Below are positions 32,348-38,282 of a stretch of 38,282 nt of DNA, in pieces. The stretch comes from Spirochaetales bacterium (GTDB taxonomy: Bacteria; Spirochaetota; Spirochaetia; Treponematales; Treponemataceae), in assembly GCA_030540405.1 (NCBI GenBank), contig JAUNWH010000003.1, forward strand, positions 1-38,282, written 5' to 3'. The notes under the pieces were generated by a model that was not told where the DNA came from, made no database searches, and worked only from the letters and a program-made list of their open reading frames with translations. The translations under genes and the position numbers were made by a program. The first letter of the stretch is position 1. Each line of letters starts with the position of its first letter.

Positions 32348-33387
32348 TAATTTTTTTCTCCAAAGAATGATTCTGTAACTTTTTGCGCTGTTTTGTTATA
32401 TTCTTCAAGTGTCTGAACAAGAGTTTTTTCTATTGTTTTTGAATATTCTGTAAGATTTTTATTTACTTCACTTAAAATTGAACCGATATTTTCGTCAATT
32501 TCCTGATAATCTTTCATCGCAATTTTATAAGATTCTGAAATCTGTTCATTCAATTTTTCATTGTTCTCTTGAATTACTTTTGTAGCATTGATTGTCTGTT
32601 CAAGAGTTGTATTCACTTTTAAAGTCGTTTGCTCAGAATTTTCTATAAATTTTGTCAGAGTTTGCTGTATCTGCCCAGAAGCGTTTTGCAAGCTTTCTGC
32701 CTGTTTAGAATAATTTTCCAAAGTCGATTGCATTGTGCCGAAAGTTTCTTTTATAGGAAGAATTGATTTTTCAAGGCTTTTTTCTACATCAAGAAATTTT
32801 GCAGGCAGACTTTCAATGGATTCCTTTGCAGAAAGAAGTGTTTTTGTCATCTCGTTTAATGAAGAAATATACACATCAAATTCTAACTTTGTATTTTCAA
32901 CAAAAATATTACCGTTGACAAGCAAATTATAAATTCTTGCACAGTGAAACTTAATTTTATTAAGAGGAAACTGATAAATTATTCCAAAAACAACAGATAA
33001 AACAACACCGATAATTGAAGTAAAAAATGCGGTGTTAAGACCTGTAAAAAAAATATCTAATTTTCCGAAAAGCTCATCAACATTTCCTGTAAGGCTCATT
33101 TCTGAAATTCCATCAGAAAACCCTATAAATGTACCAAGAATTCCTAAACCAACAAAAGTTCCAGGAAGAATTTTCACCAAAGCAGAAAGAGGAAATTTTG
33201 GATAAGAATGCATAATGAACGACTCTGGAGTTTTATAAATTTCAAAATTTACTCCTGCTTTATCAAGCTCTTTTTTTGAGATTTTTTCTGATACTTTTTT
33301 TAACTTGGAATAAACAATGCCCGCCAGAACAAAAAGACCTGCAAAAAAGATGTAATAGGCAATTTTAATAATCATAAATAATGTCAT
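32347..33387 (-). CDS. ZorA/MotA/ExbB-like proton channel protein with long cytoplasmic tail
   Basis: A 346-aa protein with three transmembrane helices (about 5-26, 70-90 and 118-140). The family core is PGTFVGLGILGTFIGFSDGI followed by LNTAFFTSIIGVVLSVVFG, with the helix Thr residues expected in TolQ/ExbB/MotA relatives. Residues 165-346 are a long Glu/Lys/Gln/Ser/Thr-rich coiled coil. Zorya ZorA proteins have a long intracellular tail of this kind; flagellar MotA and TolQ do not. The gene is far from any flagellar motor genes. The ATG has GGAG 9 bases upstream. This is the membrane core of the accessory system. Confidence 0.87.
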   Translation of the reverse strand: MTLFMIIKIAYYIFFAGLFVLAGIVYSKLKKVSEKISKKELDKAGVNFEIYKTPESFIMHSYPKFPLSALVKILPGTFVGLGILGTFIGFSDGISEMSLTGNVDELFGKLDIFFTGLNTAFFTSIIGVVLSVVFGIIYQFPLNKIKFHCARIYNLLVNGNIFVENTKLEFDVYISSLNEMTKTLLSAKESIESLPAKFLDVEKSLEKSILPIKETFGTMQSTLENYSKQAESLQNASGQIQQTLTKFIENSEQTTLKVNTTLEQTINATKVIQENNEKLNEQISESYKIAMKDYQEIDENIGSILSEVNKNLTEYSKTIEKTLVQTLEEYNKTAQKVTESFFGEKN

Positions 33388-33416
33388 ATTTAAAATCTCC
33401 TAATTATGAAAAACTT

Positions 33417-33689
33417 TTATCTCGTGAATTTTTTAGTGTAGGTTGTTGATTCATTTTCCCCTGAAGTTGAGTTGCTAGTAAACTTCACAGCATCTATCGC
33501 ATGACAAATATTACGATAATTTTTCCCTTCTCCAAGCAAGACTATATCTGTCCATTTGCTGACCTCAAGGCAATTTAATGAAACTGATTCAAAATGTTTT
33601 AGATTTTCCTGTAAAAACAATTCAAATATTTGTGTCATAATTTCACGATGAGTTTTTCTACCATTTAAATTCTCATTCACAACTATCAT
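33417..33689 (-). CDS. 90-aa protein of unknown function
   Basis: A small soluble protein with a helical N-terminal half (REIMTQIFELFLQENLKHFE) and a strand-like middle (WTDIVLLGEGKNYRNI). The C-terminus is Ser/Thr-rich (TSNSTSGENESTTYTKKFTR) and could be a phospho-acceptor for the nearby kinase; this last point is only inference. No family is recognised. The start overlaps the PP2C stop by 4 bases, and 29 bases separate it from the channel gene. Confidence 0.6.
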   Translation of the reverse strand: MIVVNENLNGRKTHREIMTQIFELFLQENLKHFESVSLNCLEVSKWTDIVLLGEGKNYRNICHAIDAVKFTSNSTSGENESTTYTKKFTR

Positions 33690-34555
33690 TTCCTAAGTAT
33701 ATTCATCAATTTATTGCCATCTTCTTTTACAAAAATTCCTGCAATCGAAATATCATCACCACTTCCTTTTTCAGAAAGCTTTGGAAGATATTCCTCTAGT
33801 TCAGCTTTTGTTTTTTCTGCATTTTGTATTGCGTTGTTTTTTATGCTAATCAAGAAGTTGGGAAGTTTCTCCAAATTAAAAGAATCTGTAAGACCATCGC
33901 TCATTACGCAGATTCCAGCGATTTTTTCAAAGCTGAAACCATAGCGGAATTCTTCTATTGCATTTTTTCCACAAAGAGAAGGCGTTACTCCAAAAGCGGC
34001 TTTTTCATTTTCAAGTTCTTTTGGAGAAATTGCTGAACCATCTTCTTTTAAGATGTATGTTTTTCCATCGCCAATTTGAAGACTGAACCAGAATTCATAG
34101 TTTTCAAAATAAACAGAAGAAAGCAAGGTTGAACCGTAAAGCATAAAAAGATCTTCTTCTTTTAGAGGAATGTTTATTTTCAATTCTTCACAAAGTTTCA
34201 GTTCTTTTTCTGAAAGCGGATTTTCAGAAAAATGAGCTTTTACTTTTTCACGCCATAAAAGCAGAATGCGTGAACAAAGGTTTTTCAGGCTCTTGTCAAT
34301 TACATTTGCTTCTTTTTTCTTTATGTGAAAAAGTAATTCTTTAAGAACTTTATTCATTTCCTCTGCAGCAGATGACACAGCAATTCGAGAACCTTCTGCG
34401 CTGCGAAAGTATTTTTCTCCGCCATGTCCGTCAGCAACAAGGGCATAAGCATTTGTTCCCCAGTAATTTGTCATAGCTCTTGCAAAATCCTGGCAAGGTC
34501 TGGCTATTTTTATATGCTCGCTTCCCTGACATCGAGCATCCAAAGCAATGAGCAT
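33686..34555 (-). CDS. PP2C-family serine/threonine phosphatase
   Basis: A 289-aa metal-dependent phosphatase. Motifs: an N-terminal GSEHIKIARPCQDFA, the metal-binding ALVADGHGG (Asp42, Gly43), YGSTLLSSVYF, LQIGDGKTYIL, CVMSDGLTDSF and SGDDISIAG near the C-terminus with two Asp. It should reverse phosphorylation by the neighbouring kinase. It follows the VWA gene by 3 bases and overlaps the 90-aa gene. The VWA, PP2C and kinase trio is the TerY-P triad described for Ter-linked stress systems. Confidence 0.92.
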   Translation of the reverse strand: MLIALDARCQGSEHIKIARPCQDFARAMTNYWGTNAYALVADGHGGEKYFRSAEGSRIAVSSAAEEMNKVLKELLFHIKKKEANVIDKSLKNLCSRILLLWREKVKAHFSENPLSEKELKLCEELKINIPLKEEDLFMLYGSTLLSSVYFENYEFWFSLQIGDGKTYILKEDGSAISPKELENEKAAFGVTPSLCGKNAIEEFRYGFSFEKIAGICVMSDGLTDSFNLEKLPNFLISIKNNAIQNAEKTKAELEEYLPKLSEKGSGDDISIAGIFVKEDGNKLMNILRK

Positions 34556-34558
34556 AAT

Positions 34559-35284
34559 TTACCAGTCATCTCCACTTGTAGAAGTCGAATCTAAATCTGG
34601 ATCTGCCTGCTGAATGTCTTTAATTTCATCAATCATCGCATCTTGCTTTGACTGAATTTGACCATTACTTGCCGGCTGGCTTTTGCTTCCAATCTGAGAA
34701 GATGTAATAGAAACTTTACGAATCCATTTTTTAAGAGCCTCTGGAGTATGAACTGTAATGACCGCCTCAATATTTCCTGTGAATTTAGCAAGAATATCTT
34801 TGTTCGCATCGTCTCCAATTGCAACAGCAACCTTGATTGCGTATTTAAACCAATTATTCTGCTTTAACTGTGCCAAACCAGATTCAAAGTCATCAGTAGG
34901 TTCTCCGTCGCTCATTAAAAAGATAGCAGGAGCAACAGAACCAGAAGGTGCTTTTAGAAATTCGTTTTTAGATAGTTTTTCTGAAAGTTCACGACAGGCT
35001 TCTCCTAAATCTGTTACACCATCTGCTTCAAGCTGATTCCACTGAAAACTTTCCGATGCAATTGGTGTTGGATACATCCACTGGCATCCGCTTGAAAAAG
35101 TAAGACAAGCAACTTTTAAATCAACATCAGAACCGCCTGCATCTTTTAATTCAGGCAAAACTTCTCGGATTGCAGTATTCACAGCCCCGATTTTTGATCC
35201 TTGCATACTGCCAGAAGTATCAACAACAAAAAACAAAACCATCTGTCTTTTTACGATACCTTCAACATCATCAAACATCCCCAT
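34559..35284 (-). CDS. TerY-like VWA domain protein
   Basis: A 241-aa protein with one von Willebrand A domain. A complete MIDAS is visible: VDTSGSM (Asp22, Ser24 and Ser26), a Thr in GVTDLGEA and SDGEPTDD. The C-terminal tail (about residues 195-241) is Gln/Ser/Asp-rich and probably flexible. Classic TerY ends in a TerY-C zinc ribbon; that domain is absent here and is encoded separately at 36611-37036. An in-frame TTG at 35299 exists, but the ATG at 35284 has GGAGG 8 bases upstream. It probably works as a metal-dependent scaffold for the kinase and phosphatase. Confidence 0.92.
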   Translation of the reverse strand: MGMFDDVEGIVKRQMVLFFVVDTSGSMQGSKIGAVNTAIREVLPELKDAGGSDVDLKVACLTFSSGCQWMYPTPIASESFQWNQLEADGVTDLGEACRELSEKLSKNEFLKAPSGSVAPAIFLMSDGEPTDDFESGLAQLKQNNWFKYAIKVAVAIGDDANKDILAKFTGNIEAVITVHTPEALKKWIRKVSITSSQIGSKSQPASNGQIQSKQDAMIDEIKDIQQADPDLDSTSTSGDDW

Positions 35285-35308
35285 TTTATTTTCCTCCAAG
35301 TTAGACTA

Positions 35309-36607
35309 TTATTTTGAAATTTTTGCGCTTATTCCATCAAAATTGATTTCTAAGCCATTTGCAATTGGAATTACTGAACCTTTTTCTATCTTTTTTAGTT
35401 CGCCAGTTTTTGTAGTAAAAGTCCATATTTTATCTGAAAGGTTTTTTATTCCCCATAGTGAAGAATTATTCTTATTCATAATAACTTCACCTGTAACTGT
35501 CAAATAATCATCTATATTTTTTGAAGTAAGACAGGAATATAATTTTACCCCTGGAAATAATGGTGTCTTATGTTTATCATCTTCTAACGCAAAAGGAAAA
35601 CTGTAGGAATTTCCACAAGTAAATCTAAGCGTATCTCCAGTAGGAACAAGCGCAATACAAACTTCATCAGAACAATGCGGACATTTTAACAAAGTTCCTC
35701 TGAAGCGAATTAATAGCTTTTGCCATTCATTTTCCGGCAAACGCTGATTAGGATTTTTTAATCCGTCACAGAATGATTTTATAAAAGCATCCTGTATAAA
35801 CTTTGGATAGCGTGGCCATAGTTTTATTGGGTTTGGATGTATTCCAACCACTGGGCGATTTGAGCTGTCATGAGGATTAAAAATGAATACTGGTTTTGCT
35901 CCATATAATTCCCATTCAAGTTTTTCTGTAATGCAGACACTGTCTACATAGGCTTTGCCCATGAGCGGGTCGTGTCGGCAAAATAATTTGAATAAAATTA
36001 CCGCAAGCGAGTGGCAATCAGTAAGAGAATTCGGGTGTGATTTGCCACAGACAATTTCCGGGGCCATGTAGCCAGGCTTGCCGCCAATGTTGCCAGCGTT
36101 TTTCATTCCATCAGGTGTCACATTGTCGTTGTCACAAATAAGAACATCTCCATTGCTTACATCAATAAAAAAGTTGCCATCATTTAAATCCTGATAACTC
36201 AATCCTTTTCTATGCAGTGTTCGGAAAGCATTTACAATATTAAGCGCAGATGTAATAAGCACATCTGTTGATGAAAAACGAACTTTGTTGTTCAAAATAT
36301 CCGAGAAGTCAGAGAAGTTTTTCGGCCTTAGTTCCATTATATAGCCAAAACTGTTATTTATTTCTTCTGAGACATAAAGCGGCCATAAAAATTTATTGTC
36401 TGGAGCTCCGCTTGTAATGTTTATTTGCAGATTTTTCTTGAACTCTTTTTTATTTGAGAGTTTGCAGGTGTACCATTTTAGAGCATAATCCTTGTCAGCA
36501 ATCTTGACAGAATAGACAATACCTTGTCCGCCTTCACCAAGCTTTGAAATAATTTTCGCAGATTTTCCGCCTTCAAGATTTATTGTCTGGCCTTTACGGA
36601 ATTCCAT
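35309..36607 (-). CDS. TerY-P-type serine/threonine kinase with zinc ribbon and C-terminal beta domain
   Basis: A 432-aa protein. The kinase domain (about 10-290) has a GEGGQGIVY loop, Lys44 in YALKWY, the catalytic segment YQDLNDGN (Asp140, Asn145), DND at the DFG place (159-161) and YMAPEIV. The His/Arg before Asp140 is replaced by Tyr-Gln, so the activation mechanism is atypical but key residues remain. A four-Cys zinc site follows (CPHCSDEVC and CGN, Cys309, 312, 317 and 331). The last 80 residues look beta-rich and FHA-like (ITGEV-type VTGEVIMNKNNSSLWGIKNL). The ribosome site lies in a run of eight G. Partner of the PP2C and VWA proteins. Confidence 0.9.
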   Translation of the reverse strand: MEFRKGQTINLEGGKSAKIISKLGEGGQGIVYSVKIADKDYALKWYTCKLSNKKEFKKNLQINITSGAPDNKFLWPLYVSEEINNSFGYIMELRPKNFSDFSDILNNKVRFSSTDVLITSALNIVNAFRTLHRKGLSYQDLNDGNFFIDVSNGDVLICDNDNVTPDGMKNAGNIGGKPGYMAPEIVCGKSHPNSLTDCHSLAVILFKLFCRHDPLMGKAYVDSVCITEKLEWELYGAKPVFIFNPHDSSNRPVVGIHPNPIKLWPRYPKFIQDAFIKSFCDGLKNPNQRLPENEWQKLLIRFRGTLLKCPHCSDEVCIALVPTGDTLRFTCGNSYSFPFALEDDKHKTPLFPGVKLYSCLTSKNIDDYLTVTGEVIMNKNNSSLWGIKNLSDKIWTFTTKTGELKKIEKGSVIPIANGLEINFDGISAKISK

Positions 36608-36610
36608 AAT

Positions 36611-37036
36611 TTAATAACCCCCCCCTCCCTGTAAATTTAATTTTTCTGATGAATAATATTCACCTGTTCGTTTGCACCACGGACAAGTCAATTTCATTGT
36701 TTTTGAACGACTTTCACTTTCCATCTTAAAGCAAAACGATTTTCCACAAGAACATTGAGCCAGATTGAATGAATGGCAATAAGGGCAGCCTGGATATTCC
36801 GAAGTGAGAGCAAAAGTTCCATTTGTGCGCTCCTTGTTATATCCTTCATTATGAGCCAGCTCTGCATCAATTTTAAAAGCCCATGTACGCTTCCAATCTG
36901 AACCGAATTTTTGAATTCTCATTCCAAAAAGATTTTCGGTTTTTGAGTAAGCATAAGGACACTTCGCAAGAATAACCTTTGCTTGAATTTTAGAAGAAGA
37001 TATGGTTTTGTTTTTTGGGTAGAATTCTTGTAACAT
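36611..37036 (-). CDS. Stand-alone TerY-C-type zinc-ribbon protein
   Basis: A 141-aa protein. The C-terminal half has the TerY-C-like cysteine pattern YPGCPYCHSFNLAQCSCGK, then a Cys in SFCF and CPWCKRTGEYY, ending in GGGGY. An extra Cys lies at about residue 26 (LAKCPYAYS). The N-terminal half is not recognised. In typical TerY this ribbon is fused to the VWA domain; here it is its own cistron. GAGG lies 5 bases before the ATG. It is in frame with the PARG gene upstream and the kinase downstream, with only stop codons between. Its last codons contain an eight-G run. Confidence 0.8.
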   Translation of the reverse strand: MLQEFYPKNKTISSSKIQAKVILAKCPYAYSKTENLFGMRIQKFGSDWKRTWAFKIDAELAHNEGYNKERTNGTFALTSEYPGCPYCHSFNLAQCSCGKSFCFKMESESRSKTMKLTCPWCKRTGEYYSSEKLNLQGGGGY

Positions 37037-37177
37037 AAATTCCTCGTCATTTCCTAGGATTTTATTAAAAACTGTAAAATTCTTCGTTTCAATTTCTGAA
37101 CAGTAAATGGCAAATTCAATAACCTTAAAGGTATGCAGATATTTCGAAATAACGTTTTTATAAGTATTTGCAACAAT
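37037..37177 (-). pseudogene. In-frame C-terminal remnant of the PARG-like gene
   Basis: Directly after the TAA at 37178, the same frame stays open for 47 codons up to the ATG of the zinc-ribbon gene. It encodes IVANTYKNVISKYLHTFKVI followed by EFAIYCSEI and NFTVFNKIL. This is what a TIGR02452-type protein has after its GAFGCGAF-NPP motif: a helix, then the last strand and helix. The TAA replaces what is usually an acidic residue (GAA or GAG to TAA is one base). Confidence 0.75.
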
Positions 37178-37843
37178 TTATGGAGGATTAGAAAATGCTC
37201 CGCAGCCAAATGCACCTAAAATTAGTACATCAACTTCATTGTTGCATGCAACTTCAAGTATTTTCCTTGCCCTTGATGCATGCAATGTTTCAAGTTTTTC
37301 ATCTGAAATATCATTTTCATTACAGCCAAGGCAAGGAGCCGCGCAAGTTATGACATCACAATAGAACCATTCTGATTCTGAACGAAGAATTGGAATATTT
37401 GTATCAGATTTAAAAACAAGAACTTTAGGAGTGTAAATAATGTCATTATTTGCCAAATCATTATTTATCTTTTGATGTGGTATATAAAAATTCTCATGCA
37501 TTTCTTGAGAACTAAGACAATCATATAGTGTAGAAATTCTGCAAAGGGATTCTTCTTGAGCTTTCGCACCATAAATAACTCCACCACCAGGATTGTACCA
37601 ATTCGCAAAATTCAAAACGGCAACTTTATTTTTATCTTTTGCATATTTCTCAGCAGCCTCAAATGTTCTTCTTTTTGAAACAAATACTTTTGCTTCAAAA
37701 TTAAATCTATATAAATTACAACTAACTTTTTTATTTTCAGGAATATACTGTTGTTCTTTGCGTGAAAATTTGCATCCCTTTATTAGAACTGGATGAGATT
37801 TATATAATTTTTGTGTATCTGCAAAAATATCTGCTAAATTCAT
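37178..37843 (-). CDS. Bacterial-type PARG (TIGR02452-like) ADP-ribose glycohydrolase, cut by an in-frame stop
   Basis: 221 residues are translated. The PARG signature is plain: LNFANWYNPGGGVIYGAKAQ with GGG at 86-88, then the catalytic QEE at 96-98, and the closing loop LGAFGCGAFSNPP. The family normally continues for about 45 residues, and that sequence is present in frame after the stop. Full length would be about 265 aa. Enzyme role in the family: cleaving poly- or mono-ADP-ribose. The truncated product lacks the last strand and helix and may be unstable. Start: ATG at 37843 preferred over TTG at 37852; neither has a strong ribosome site. A sequencing error is possible. Confidence 0.85.
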   Translation of the reverse strand: MNLADIFADTQKLYKSHPVLIKGCKFSRKEQQYIPENKKVSCNLYRFNFEAKVFVSKRRTFEAAEKYAKDKNKVAVLNFANWYNPGGGVIYGAKAQEESLCRISTLYDCLSSQEMHENFYIPHQKINNDLANNDIIYTPKVLVFKSDTNIPILRSESEWFYCDVITCAAPCLGCNENDISDEKLETLHASRARKILEVACNNEVDVLILGAFGCGAFSNPP

Positions 37844-37864
37844 TATTCTCAATTTCCGACTTTT

Positions 37865-38194
37865 TTATCTCTTATCCTTTTTTGTATGCACAGAGACATG
37901 CCTTCCGCATTTTTGGCAGACATAGCGCTCTTCAACCCAATAACGTATAAACGGCTGATCACTTGTATGGGAATTAAACATTCCTCTAAAAAATCCTTTT
38001 CCATAACCACCGCCGCTACCATATCTGGTTCGATCATGCCCAACGACTTTATCTGTAACAACTTCTGTAACATATTTTAAGCAATGCCAATTTCCGCATT
38101 TAGGACAACGATTGCGTCTATACCAAAGTATTATTGAAGGCAAAAAAAATAAAATGATAAAAATAACACTTGATATTAAAATTATAAACTCCAT
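37865..38194 (-). CDS. Small membrane-anchored zinc-ribbon protein
   Basis: A 109-aa protein with one N-terminal transmembrane helix (about 4-24, IILISSVIFIILFFLPSIIL). A cytoplasmic part follows, with two CxxC pairs (RCPKCGNW near residue 30 and YVCQKCGRH near 92) that can form one zinc ribbon. A Gly/Tyr-rich middle (RYGSGGGYGKGFFRG) looks flexible. GGAG lies just before the ATG. It is the first visible gene of the accessory operon, 21 bases before the PARG start. No function is recognised. Confidence 0.7.
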   Translation of the reverse strand: MEFIILISSVIFIILFFLPSIILWYRRNRCPKCGNWHCLKYVTEVVTDKVVGHDRTRYGSGGGYGKGFFRGMFNSHTSDQPFIRYWVEERYVCQKCGRHVSVHTKKDKR

Positions 38195-38233
38195 AAAACT
38201 CCATTAAAGCAAAAAAAATCACTTACCCAATAA

Positions 38234-38271
38234 AGGTATTAAAATATAAAATACCTAAAATAGGTATTATA
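38234..38271 (-). promoter_or_regulatory. Palindromic operator with three half-sites overlapping a probable -10 box
   Basis: Half-sites in alternating orientation: AGGTATT at 38234-38240, AATACCT at 38250-38256 and AGGTATT at 38262-38268. The last two form a near-perfect inverted repeat (AATACCTA-AAA-TAGGTATT on the plus strand). On the minus strand TATAAT (38271-38266) overlaps the outer half-site. The -35 would lie outside the window. A repressor bound here would block the operon. Confidence 0.6.
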
Positions 38272-38282
38272 ACATAATATAC

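Noticed and set aside
32347-33387. Flagellar stator MotA/MotB for the channel pair
   Set aside because: The long coiled cytoplasmic tail, the three-helix ExbB-like core and the kinase/VWA/PP2C neighbours do not fit a flagellar stator.
36607-37843. One continuous PARG-zinc ribbon-kinase gene broken by stops
   Set aside because: All three are in the same frame, but the zinc-ribbon gene has its own GAGG-ATG and ends in a normal stop just before the kinase ATG; only the stop inside the PARG looks abnormal.
30414-38282. CRISPR array, integrase, tRNA or attachment site near the accessory operon
   Set aside because: No regularly spaced repeats, recombinase gene, tRNA fold or matching end repeats could be found in the window; the borders of the accessory region are therefore not defined by a mobile element here.

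Overview
The window reads as the chromosome of a host-associated spirochete, most likely a gut or rumen Treponema. The evidence is a mid-GC, A/T-leaning genome, a fliS-FlgN-like flagellar pair behind a sigma-28 type promoter, a GerMN-domain membrane protein, a membrane-anchored NusG domain II protein, a chemoreceptor-like Cache protein and dispersed palindromic repeats. The genus is inferred from gene content and style; no search was run.

Left part (1-15.2 kb). The window opens inside a zinc-type macrodomain ADP-ribosyl hydrolase gene. It converges on a gltB-gltD glutamate synthase operon on the minus strand, whose leader carries a strong intrinsic terminator right after the predicted transcription start. 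Upstream of it is a coupled MNT / HEPN / NusG-II minus-strand cluster. Plus-strand genes follow: an inactive-looking rhomboid-like protein, a group III type phosphofructokinase, an FMN-dependent hydroxy-acid oxidase family enzyme, an ECF transporter S component, a SpoU-family RNA methyltransferase and a PAP2 phosphatase. Next come a minus-strand MCP/Cache protein (again with a leader terminator) and the GerMN protein.

Middle (15.2-30.4 kb). Housekeeping genes: an exported protein of unknown function, proS, fliS, a FlgN-like gene, a TetR regulator, a topoisomerase IV pair (parE with a Lys/Ala-rich tail, parC), a membrane protein, a YigZ/IMPACT protein, a histidine phosphatase, mnmA without the usual second catalytic cysteine, and the fused aspartokinase-homoserine dehydrogenase thrA. 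At least six promoter-proximal genes have a -10 hexamer ending only 6-8 nt before the ATG, so their mRNAs are probably leaderless. Downstream cistrons mostly keep ordinary Shine-Dalgarno sites.

Right part (30.4-38.2 kb). An A/T-richer minus-strand operon looks like an accessory conflict or stress system. In transcription order it encodes a membrane zinc-ribbon protein, a bacterial-type PARG (TIGR02452-like) cut by one in-frame stop, a stand-alone TerY-C-type zinc ribbon, a Ser/Thr kinase with zinc ribbon, a TerY-like VWA protein, a PP2C phosphatase, a 90-aa orphan, a MotA/ExbB/ZorA-like channel with a long cytoplasmic tail, a MotB/OmpA/ZorB-like partner and a 415-aa orphan. Several cistrons overlap by 1-4 nt. 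The set combines a TerY-P phospho-signalling triad, ADP-ribose removal and a Zorya-like proton-channel module, without the usual Zorya nuclease or helicase. The simplest model is that the kinase/phosphatase/VWA module senses a threat and gates the channel complex, with the 415-aa protein as candidate effector. A three-half-site palindromic operator overlaps the probable -10 box at the right edge. This operon is the best candidate for an undescribed system.
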